Shown here one piece after another: positions 27,633-39,000 of a stretch of DNA of 64,000 nucleotides (positions are counted from its first letter, which is position 1; each line of letters begins with the position of its first letter). The notes under the pieces are model-generated. The model searched no databases and was not told the origin of the DNA. It was given only the letters and a program-made list of their open reading frames with translations. Origin of the DNA: Brasenia schreberi (Eukaryota; Streptophyta; Magnoliopsida; Nymphaeales; Cabombaceae). The stretch is from contig JAYKKT010000091.1 in the NCBI GenBank assembly GCA_036023115.1, forward strand, positions 36,575,001-36,639,000, given 5' to 3'. The position numbers and the translations under genes are program-made.

Positions 27633-27921
27633 TGTTGAAGCTTAATTCTGTTTTATATCTTAACAATTGTTTTTATGTTTTTAAAGGTAGCTTTAAATAA
27701 GCCTCATTAATGACACTTTAGTAATTAATTCTTTGTAATGCTAGTACTTAAAGGGGGTGAAAACCCTATTAACAGCAGTTTGTAAAAGAGAGGAGAAACA
27801 TGTACAGGGAGACGGGTGCACAGAGGCAGTCGACTGCCCCTTGGCCGCCCTCTCATCTATTGAAGATTCTAAATGTTTTCCTTAATGATATTGTTGCACA
27901 TGATAATGATATTGTTTCACA
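27633..27921 (+). repeat. copia 3' LTR
   Basis: Starts TGTTGAAGCTTAATTCTG directly after the polypurine tract and ends TTGTTTCACA. One base shorter than its partner, about 93 percent identical by eye. Confidence 0.95.
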
Positions 27922-28587
27922 GAGTTAACGATTAGCATGACACATGATTCAACTCTATGGAAACAAAGAATTCATGTAGCTAACCCCATCTAGCATGGTA
28001 AAGGGCTTCGTTGTTGTATAGATATGGAGAGACCTTTCAAAAGAAAGTATGGTAGAGATTTGCCCCAGCTTGAACCATGTAGCTTCACTCTTTTTTTAGC
28101 TTTCACAGTAAAAAGAGATGTTTACTTTTTATCATCTCTTAAATGATTTTGTGTTTGTGCTTTTTGAAATAAATTTATCGCACAGGGGTTGATGAGTTGA
28201 ACGACTTGTTGGTGGATGGACAAATAATTTTGAGATTTCTAAAGAAAGGAACTATCATATCTTATGAAATACGGAATTTATTTGCGATTCATGCTTTAAT
28301 TGTTTTGTTAGACTTAATGTCATTCAAAGTTATATGAAACTTATCAGTTTTGTACTTCAATTGTTGCTCTAGATTTAACTCCACCCACACTACTAAATTG
28401 TCTAGATCTGTCACTGTATGCAGCCATTCCTATTCACTTGAGATAGTGATCCACCTGCATCCTTGCGACTGACATCCTATTCTTTTCACAATTCTCTCTC
28501 TCTCTTGTGGGTACTTCAATCACAGACGTGGATTGCTATATGTTTTTTGGTTTCTCAGGAACAATTTGATTGGAGTTGCTTAGGAAG

Positions 28588-31500
28588 ATGTAAGATTCTC
28601 CCCCCTTCTCTTTTGAGCAGAATTAGTTTCTCTATTGACAAATTGAGGGTTTTTGGTTTAGGTCACGAATATGTGTCAAGAATCTCCCTAAGTATGCAAC
28701 TGAGGATAGGCTCAGGGAGTTCTTCTCTCAGAAGGGCGAAGTTACCGATGCAAAGATCATGCGAACTGCGTACTTTCTTCTTCTTCTTCTCCTTGTTCTT
28801 AATTTTTTTCTTTGAGATTATATTTGCAATGTTTCTCTGCACATGACCAATTGAGTTATAATGCCTATTTTCTTTGTTTACTCTGAAACAGAGATGGCAA
28901 GAGTCGGCAATTTGGATTTGTGGGTTTCCGGACCGAGAAGGAAGCGAGCGAAGCCTTGAAGTATTTCAACACCGTGTTTATGGATACTAGCAAGCTTGTG
29001 TGTGAGGTTCATAACTATCTTTCCTTTTCCTTTTAACCTGGTTTGTTGGCATCTGGTTCTTGTTGACTTGTTAATTTGTAATTTTGTAGAGTACTTCCAT
29101 GGGAAATGTTCACAATCTTATTCTTCAATTAGACACCAAAATGTGAATAGACAAGTATAAATTTCTGACTCATTTTGTACAAGTCACTTAGTAACTAATG
29201 GAAAACCTTAGGTAGAGCTGTTATTTGGTACTTTAGTGTACCGTTCTTGTGCTGGGCAGTGACTCTTCTGCTGTTTAGGAGATAATTTTTCGCTTCATTT
29301 TTCTGATGGATTTGTTTAGGGATTTTTTCACATGCCTGATCCTGCTTTTGATTTCACGTTCTTATTTTTTTCTGACATTTGGTTACTATTTCTTAATAAT
29401 TGGATATTGGTTTTCCTAATATCAATTAGTTGTAAACTTTTCCCTGACACCTAAGTCACACAGACACTTCTAAGGGGTGGAGTGTCGACCACAACACTGG
29501 TGCGATACCGACACCGTGTCGGTGCGGCATGGCCAATTTTTTTTTTTTTTGTAACTCACGGATAAATGGGTCTGGATAATGAAGATTGATTTGTGTATTA
29601 TGATGAAATTAGTAGTTGTTTACCATTTATATGTTTTGCTTTAATATAAAGTTGTGTACTTGCTATTGTAGCTGTATACAATATTAGCTTAAATGATTTG
29701 GGTGCGAACAATTGGTTTCTTATTATTCAATCTGATTGGATTCTTGACTCCATATTGTATGCCTTTGCACAGAATAATCTCTGTCACCAAACACATTTAA
29801 AGACCAGGAACATTACCAGATCAATAGAACAGAAGAGTATGACATCACTAGCGGATCCTAGCACAAATACTAATATATTTTATATCCTATAAAAGATCTC
29901 GAAACTCTTTGAATCCATAACTTGGATATTTTGCAGCTCGTAAAATCATTGTAAGTTTTAGATCATTATGAGGGAACTTGCTAATTGATACCTATGTGCA
30001 TCCAAAATTAGCAAATACTAGTTGTATTATGATTGATTTATGTAGCTTGAATATTATATATAATATATAATATTATATACCCTAGCCGTGTCGCCGCACC
30101 CAAAATTTTTGAAATTTGCCGTATCCCGCACCCACACCCGTGTGACATAGCCTGACACTATGGATTTGGAGACATCAACCATGACATGGGGCTTATTATT
30201 GTTAGAATTTTTGAGTTTAGGTCAAGTTTTCTCATTTACAATCCTAAGGTTGGAATCTGTTATTTCAGATTGCCCGTAAAGTTGGTGAGCCAAATACTCC
30301 TCATCCATGGAGTCGCCATTCCCTCAAGAAAGGTGGTTGGAATATTAATGATGCTAGAACAGGTGGGGCAGATGCAAGCGTTTTGAGTGATAAAGGAAAG
30401 CAGGATAAGAAGGACAACAGTGGAAATTTGAAGAACGCCAAATGGAACAGCAAAAATGCCGATCCTCAGCTTATGGAGTTTCTCCAGATCATGCAGCCAC
30501 GGACCAAATCAAAGATCTGGTCTAACGATACCTTGTTAGCTGCAAATGCTGAAAATATTTCTAGAGTTAATGCTGAAGAAGGACAACGAGTAAAGACTAG
30601 CAAAATGCACTCTATCCAGGTAGGACTAAGGGATGAAGACACTGATGCTGAAAATAAATTAGGAAATAATGCTAGAAATGAGATTGCTAGTCCCTCGAAG
30701 AAGAACTCGGATGATATTGTTCATGACGAGGTCATTTCTGACATGGATTACTTCAGAAGTAGGGTAAGCAAAAATTGGTTGGACTCTGATGATGATGGTG
30801 AAGGTTCCCTCGAATGGACTCATGATGCTGATGTGGTGAAGGCAAATGTAGGGGACGATCATGTTGCTCAATCACAAGGGCAACAGCAAGGACTAACTGG
30901 GAGCACTGTTGAAGAAGATACAAACTTAGGACATAATGACGGCGTTAACCAGTCTCGTAACTTTGTGCCAGAGGAGAAAGGAGAGGAATTTGACACAGGG
31001 CGTCTATTTGTTCGAAACCTTCCTTACACAGCAAAGTAAAAAACCTTGTTACCTGATTTCTCTTAGCTTGTGTCGATTATGCCTTCAGATTTAGTCAGTG
31101 TCTTTGAACATTATCACTATTTCATTCCCATGATTTGTGTTGGTTTTGAGGGAAATACCACTTCTTTAATTTGGTTCATCATTGTGTGTGAAAACTAGTG
31201 AAGATGATCTGCTGGAGTACTTCAGCAAGTTTGGGGAGGTCTCACAGGTGCACCTTGTGATTGATAAACAGACAAAACGCTCCAAAGGGTTTGGTTATGT
31301 GTCGTACACATTACCAGAGTCCGCAGCCAGGTGCTATTTCTCATAACCATGATCTGTTGTCTCCACTTTTAGAATACATCGTGATTCACATGGAATAATC
31401 CTGTTAGAGTAGTCAAGGGTTTTTGGATCTTTGTCATTGTGCTTCCCGGCCCCCGGGTGCTTTCCTTCAGTAATCTTATTGTCAACGAATGATGCATAAC

Positions 31501-34500
31501 TTTGCTATACATGATTTTATATTGGTTGTCTTGTTTCTGATATATCTTCTTTAAATTTTGCATTACGTCCTTTTTCATTTTCCTTGGATCTGTATCTCAT
31601 ATATAACTAAAGTATTATCCAACCATTTGTGCTGTAGACATTGTTGGGGCTGGATAAGACGTTTATTTTATCCCATCATGTTCTTTTATTTCTAGAAAGG
31701 TCCTTATTTTTTCTCTGTACCTTACAGGGGTGCCTTTCTCTACTTCAGGGAAACATGTTTATCCTTTTCTTTCCTTCCATTCTCTAGGGTCCATTGCTTT
31801 TCTTCTTACACCTTATTTTCCTTGAGGGATGTTTTCCCGAAATTCCCTGTTGTTTTCATCAGTACGAGTAATATATAGTATCCACTACATTATATGTTTT
31901 ACGTACCTCTTACCTCTCCTCCCTCTGCAACTTACCATCGCTTTGGTCTTGCCCATTGGATAACTTCTAAAAAGTTGAGGCCAGGATTCTTTAGCTAAAT
32001 TATCCTTGTTTCTTATTTTGAAGGGCACTTGAAGAACTAGATAATTCAACTTTTCAAGGGCGGCTATTGCATGTTATGCCAGCAAAACAGCAAAACCTTT
32101 CTGAAGGCTTGCAGTAAGTGCAATTAATTACCATGTCTGTTGCTCTCTCATTTTGATGAGGCTTTGTTTTCCTAATGATCAGTTTAGCATCATCTCTTTC
32201 TTTTAATGAACATAGACCCAGACACAGGTACACATATAAACATGTATTTATACATATACGTGTGTTTGTGTGGGCTGTCTGAGAAGCTGATATCCTTCAA
32301 TATTTTTTGTATGTAATGCGCGTGATCTGCCATCGAAAAGCAGATTTTGAAGCTAAATAAGCAATCATAAATTCATAATAAACTGATCCTAACAGTAACT
32401 TTTTTTCTTTTCAAGAAAACATAATCATCTAACCAGAAAAGGTTATTGTCACTTAGGATGGGGATTGATTTTGATAAAGCATGTTAAAATCTTGTTTTAT
32501 TTACATACATGCAAATGTTAGGTAAGTTTTTGTTGGTAATTTCTCTGATTTTCTGGATGTGATTTTGATTTTATGAATATTAGGATCTTTTGCCATATTT
32601 ACCATTTAACCCCCAAAATCAAGATCATATATTATAAAGTAACAAATTCTTTAGGTGTGCTTGAAAGTTGCTCTCTCTCTCACCCACACGAACTAACTGG
32701 CACTTTGACATATAACTTAAAGATTTTCTGGTTGGGTGTCCAACATTATCCATGATATTTGGTGATGCACAAATGGCCAGGGCAGATGATGCTGTGGGGA
32801 CAAAAGTCAAGTTTAAGCAGCAAAAGGAGGAACAGAGAAAGGCTTCTGAAGCAAGTGGCAACATGCAAGCCTGGAATTCTTTATTTATGCGCCAAGATAC
32901 GGTGAGTTTTGTCTTCAAAATGAAGGGACTTAATGTATTGGATTATGTATATACTTCACATAGTATTGCCTTCCACTTTGAACCTGTTTCTTTTGCAAGT
33001 GGATTGCTTCTTAGTTACTATGCAAGTAGAGTTTGTTAGCCAGTTAGCTCGAGTTCTTGCGAGCTTAATTATAATGCACAGAAGGAAATTCCTCCACCTC
33101 TGCATCTTCCATTATCATGCGTTGGACTTTATTCTATTGTTTCAGTGTCTTGATTCCATTCCCTAAATACCTTTATAGCGTGGTTTATTGATATTCAGTT
33201 CTGGAACTGGACTAGTCATGATTCCCCATTGTTATGTCATTTTATATATGCAGTGATGGATTTGGCGATATTGGTTTCTTGTTTTCTTTCATTGAGTTCT
33301 CTTCTCTTTTGTCTACTTCAAATGTTTTTAGTTTTCTTTCTAGATAACCATTTATCAATATTCTGTCTCGTTATCTTTTGCATGTATTGGCTACTTGGAC
33401 GTTGGCAGTTCTAGATTGTCTTAGCTCCTGGCTCCCTCCCAAATCCCACCCACCCCTTCCCACTTGCACCCTGCTTCAAAAGAAGAAAGCAAACTTTTTC
33501 TTAATTTTTCCAAGTTTTTAAGTGCACACTTGATGATATTTGTAGCTCTGTTCTCAGTTTTCTGGTGTTATTCCATTTAAAAAATGAACACCTCATGGCA
33601 TGGTCTATCTGTTGACAGGTTGTTGAAAACATCGCACGAAAATATGGTGTCAGTAAAAGTGAATTACTGAACCCTGAAGCAGATGATCTTGCAGTTCGTA
33701 TTGCCTTGGGTGAAACCCATGTTATTTCTGAGACAAAGAAAGCCTTAACAGATGCAGGAGTTAATGTAGCTGCTTTGGAAGAACTTGCTTCTGGGAAGAC
33801 TGAAAATGTCAGAAGAAGTAACTGTGTGCTCCTTGTTAAGAATTTACCCTATGGTTCCACAGAAGATGAAGTGACGAAGATGTTTGGTAGATTTGGGAGT
33901 TTGGACAAAATCATCCTCCCTCCCACAAAAACATTAGCTCTGGTATTCTACATCTTTCTTTCAGAGCATGGTTGTAGACTTTTTCTTTTCCAAATGGGTG
34001 CATGTGAATCTAGAGAACAGATGCTAGAATGGGTTAATCACTTGCATGATTTGGTGTGGCATGCCATGAATCACGTTTGAAGATTATTCAGAATTCATAA
34101 GATTATCCATGGTCCTATCTAAAGTAGCAGCTTCGAGTAGATCTGCTGTCTTTTTCTGCACTTAACCAAAAAGGAATAAGGAAGACCACAAAAGTGTTGG
34201 AAAGAAACAGTAAAGAATGATCTAACTTATGTTGAGTTAACTGCTAGCATGGCACGTGATTGGGCTCTATGAAAACAAAGAATCCATGTAGCTGACCCCA
34301 TCTAGTATGTGAAAAGGCTTAGTTGTTGTTGTTCTAACCAAAAAGGAATAAGTTGATGTGACTAATAACAGGAAGTTTGATATGGTTTGTCAGCAAAACA
34401 AAATCATTTTTTCAAATCTTCACAAAGAATCTAGGTGGAAGTGGCAGCCTGTCAAGTTTGTTTACTTCATGATGACAATCTGTCTAGCCAATTCTTGCAG

Positions 34501-35962
34501 TATTGTTGTTTGATTGCTAAACTGTCGGTTGTCCAGATTTTGTTAACTGGGAGAGCTGCAACTTGGATTAATTTGAAGTTGTCATCGGTGAAACATTTCA
34601 TAGAGTGCTAATGCTAAATATAAAGCTGCTTGCATGTGTTCGCTAATAGTTGAGTCACTAGTTCTTATCAGATACCACACAAAGAAGCTCTTTGGAAGTG
34701 ATCGGTTACGTTACTAGTTTCAATGTGGTGCCCTTTTTTCATCATGGCAAGTGAGTGGTTTGAGATGGTTAAGAGTTTGACCTTGCCATCTCTTACTGCC
34801 AAACTCATTGATGAAGTGAAGAATCCTTCACGTCCATGTGACTGCTGACTGATGAGAAAAGCAGTAGTTTTCTTTTATATTTAGAATATAAAGTTTTCAG
34901 CGGTATTTTTTGATTCAGTATTTGTTTGCTTGCAAAATTCTCCCTTGTTCAGTTAGGTCTTTTTGTTTCCTTTAGCTTTCAAATGTGGTAAACTAAAAAC
35001 TTTCAGTGGTTTGTCTTGGAAGTTGTTTATTCATTATTTTTCTTCAAGATGTATGTCCATTATGCTTCAGTATGCAAAAAAGTTGCATGCTCATTACCAC
35101 TTCAAATAGATCATTACTTCTAACTTTTAAGTAACTACAAGACATGCTTTCTTGGCTCTTAATTTATGGACTGGATTCTCACCCAGGTGGGTATCCATTT
35201 CATGGCCCTCATATTGTGGATGGGTTCCATGAATGAAGGGCAGAGAAGTCAGGCATCTTAGTATTTGGAGTTTTGGCTCCCATTCATGTGAGTGTCAGGT
35301 TTTTAATGGTGATCTCTCACAGAAGCAGTGTTGTAGGATGTGGGAGTTGTGCCTTAAGATGAGATGGAACCGCAAAGTGTTTGGATCTTTTTACGTAGAA
35401 ATGCACTTCCATTTCTTGCAAAATCGACTAGTGTGGTCTACAAAGGGGAATATTTTATGGTTTCGTTTCTTTCTTTTGTGTTCTTTATAGTGTCATAGAC
35501 TCTGGATGAACCTTTTGATAATTTCAGTCAACATTGTCAACAAAGTTTATTTTGGCGTGGACTGTTCCAGGTCATTTTTCTGGAATCTGCTGAAGCTCGT
35601 TCAGCCTTTAAAGGACTTGCATACAAGCGCTACAAGTAATGCCCTATTCCTTTCTCCCCCTCTTCTTTTTGTGTTGCCACTTGTCATTTCATTTTATCTA
35701 TTTGAAAAGTTCCATAGCTTGGGGGGTAGAGCCTCATAAAATGATAAGCTATGACAGAGCTTCACTTTCTTCTGTAACGCAGGGATGTTCCATTGTACTT
35801 GGAATGGGCCCCAGATAATATTCTTTCCTCAACTCATGCAGCAGATGCTGGGCAAAAGGACGGTATGGTAACTATGGTTGGTGAAAAGGACAAGAGAATG
35901 GTACTAGAGCAGAATTTCATAGAACTTTCTGAAGATATTGATCCTGATAAGCTTGAGGTTTA

Positions 35963-36047
<85 letters not shown>

Positions 36048-39000
36048 CATACCACAAATTTTGTGTCCTATATCTTTACTGAATATTTTTTAGTGGGAAT
36101 CTAGGCTATTCTTTGTGGCTAGCATGGCAGAGAAAATTGCCTTGACACATACAGGGGGTTGATATATTGGAAGTAACTGCTGAATGAAACATATTTATTT
36201 TTTTCGGTATTATGAGTTTGTTGTCAGTTTCCATGATTGACTTTTTCTTATTTATGTGACTGCAGTCTCGTTCAATATTTGTGAAAAACCTAAATTTCAC
36301 AACTTCTGAAGAACCTCTTAGAAAACATTTCCTTCAAAACCTCAAGTCCGGCAGTATTCTAAGCGTTAAGGTAAATTACAAATGATGACACTACATAATT
36401 TTGATCCTTTCCCCTTTTCTTTGCATTCAAACGTGTTTTTCCTATCAGATAATGAGGCACTTGAAAAATGGAAAGAACCTCTCGAGAGGATTTGGTTTCG
36501 TTGAGTTTGATTCGTTGGATACTGCACAGACTGTCTGCACTGATTTACAGGTATCATATACTTGCCTTTGTAAAAACTGTTCCCCTTATTTGCATAAATT
36601 TTTCCTATAACTAATTCACCATGTTATCTAGGTGAGGAATGTTACCTACACATTGTTTTGATGGAAAATTTTCATGACATTCTAACTAAACCAGCATGTC
36701 AAAAACCTCAAAGGGGCACATCACATTGTCTAGGGTTTTGGCCCACAGATAGCAGCAGGTCAGAAGTTTGATAACCTGATATGGTCAGATACGGCCTCTA
36801 CCTAACCCCAACTTGGCTATCAAAGGTAGAACATGACAATAAGTTCATCTAAAACCAAGCTTGCTAAGAACGTTCCTCAGGGAACTCGTAATTCAGCTGT
36901 ATCTCGGAAAGGACAAATGTGTCAAAGCCTCTTGATGTATTTACTTGTGGAGAATATCTTGCGAACAATGACTCTGTATTGGTTTATAACATTCCCCACA
37001 AATGAGGTAGAATGTTCTTGTTATTGAAACAGAATTGTTAAAAAATTTACTTTGGATGTTAACAGGGAACTATTTTAGAAGGGCATGCACTGAAATTTGA
37101 ACTTTGTCATGGAAAACAAGCAAGGAGTGATAGTACAGTGTCAGCCAAGGTCGACAAGGATAAAAGCTCGACAAAGTTAATTGTGAGAAACGTTGCCTTT
37201 GAGGCAACAAAGAAGGATTTGAAACAGCTGTTTAGTCCATTCGGACAGGTAATGTTCATCCATCATGTTTATAACTTTTATTTAAAACCATTATGATCTA
37301 TGCAAGTTTCTTATGAATATCAAACCAAAATCCCTAAAAAGACGGGCATGTAAAGAAAGAAATTTATGCTTGAGTCTTGATTGGTGTGGAAGCTTTTGTC
37401 AGTTGAGTTTGCATTGTCGACTTTTGTTGTTAGTCTGTAATCCTTTTGTCCTTGGCTATGAGTTGCCCCTCCAATGTCATAGGAAGTAAATTGTGCTTGG
37501 TACTCAAAGTGCAGTTCATGTATAATGCACGATTTCATTATCTTGATGCCATTTCTTCTCTTTGTGTCTTCCTAAGCACTTGCCTGTACAAGGTGCCCAC
37601 ATGCTTCATTAACACTTCATCCATTCCAGATTAAACAAATGCGGTTGCCAAAGAAGTTTGACGGAAACCACAGAGGATTCGCTTTTGTTGAGTATGTAAC
37701 CAAGCAGGAGGCTCAATCTGCATTTGATGCACTATCAAACTCTCATTTATATGGTCGTCATCTGGTAAGACATCATTAATAAACTTGCCCATTTCACTTG
37801 TCAATGAACGGTCATACATATACGCATCCATGTCTGAGTGTTATTTTGCAGCCCACATTTGACTATTTATATTATATATAATATGAAATCCTTTCGGTCG
37901 CTCTTTGGCTATGATGGAGTGTAGCTACCTCTTTCCACTGAAGGTTCCGTAGATATCAACAATTTTTTATAGTTCTCGGTACATCCAACTCTTGCTGTTG
38001 CTCTTTTCTGCAGTCATACTCCTGGAGACAGCGACCAGCATTTTGCATTCAATGCGATTGTACAACATATCATGCAGTTCTTTGTTAATTATGCATCAGA
38101 GTTCCTACCTCTTCTGGTCTTAGTGCAAGTCACCTTTTCTTCGCTAGACATTATTTACCTTGTCTTCTACTTTTACAAAATTCGGTGTTCATGGTTATTT
38201 CAGCATCTTCACATTTATGAGGATGTAGTCCTAGTACTGCTTGCGTGCATTATTAGTTGCATCATAAACAAAGGCTTGTGAATTTAACATGGTCTGATGG
38301 GCTAGCTAGAGTTTGCTTTTCAATCGCTAATTTGGAAAAGACTACGTCATTTGCTACATAGTTGTGTAAAAGCATATCTGTGCGATATGTTGCAGACACT
38401 TCTACGTGAGTGCCACATCCCTGTTGGATGCTCTGGCACTCGACAACCATATATCTCACTATATGTTCTAAATTTATTTGTGCTATTCGATAGGGCACTT
38501 TCATAGATTGCTACTTTATTATTGAACTAGGGAAAGGAAACAGTGAAATTAATTTATTCATGTAATTATATTTATTTATTTGATACAATAGTTTTATGAG
38601 ATATTGAAAATGTTAAAAGAGGAAGAGGAAGACCACAAAAGTGTTGTAAGGAAATAATAAAGAATTATTTAGCTTATGTTAACTGTTAGAATGGCACATG
38701 ATCGAGGTCAATGAAAACAAAGAATCTTAGTTGTTGCAGTTTTATGATATATCATCAATTATATAATCCAGTGTTTTGTGTATCGTCACAATACAATACA
38801 AGGGGCATATCATCCCATGAGATATTATTGTCTCGTATGATACGTATGATGTACCCTTGTTAGTTATTAGTTATTACTTGTTAGAGTATGAAGCACATAT
38901 TTATTAACCTTTAGAATTTTAAAGATAGGAGTTATTTGTTAAAGTCCCAAGCACATATTTATTGATGATATTAGTTATTATTTATAGAGTTCAAATGATA

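Larger units (their letters stand above)
22762..27921 (+). mobile_element. Ty1/copia LTR retrotransposon, full-length but defective
   Basis: 5160 bp with two LTRs of 290 and 289 bp, TG...CA ends, and a 5-bp target duplication GAGTT (22757-22761 and 27922-27926). A primer-binding site TGGTATCATAGC follows the 5' LTR directly (23052-23063), one mismatch from the usual initiator-Met complement. A polypurine tract AACTTGAGGGGAAG precedes the 3' LTR (27619-27632). Domain order is gag with zinc knuckle, protease, integrase, reverse transcriptase, RNase H, which defines copia. I count about 19 substitutions and one indel between the LTRs (about 93 percent identity), so it is not a recent insertion. 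The coding region is broken at many points. Confidence 0.96.
22661..28021 (+). mobile_element. RTE-type LINE 3' tail split by a copia insertion
   Basis: The 5' half (22661-22761) carries AAGGTACGAGAAACTAG, AGAGGAAGATCACAAAAGTG and TGATTTAGCTTATG; the 3' half (27922-28021) carries the GAGTTAACG continuation, ATTCATGTAGC, CCCCATCTAGCATGG and the TTGTTGT tail. The halves join across the copia element through its GAGTT duplication, exactly as in uninterrupted copies of this family. The LINE itself is flanked by an 11-bp duplication ATATGGAGAGA (22650-22660 and 28022-28032). This gives an order of events: LINE first, copia later. Confidence 0.85.

Noticed and set aside
28463..28846. A 127-codon frame over the 5' end of the MRD1-like gene
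   Set aside because: It is out of frame with RRM1 and runs through two introns; no homology.
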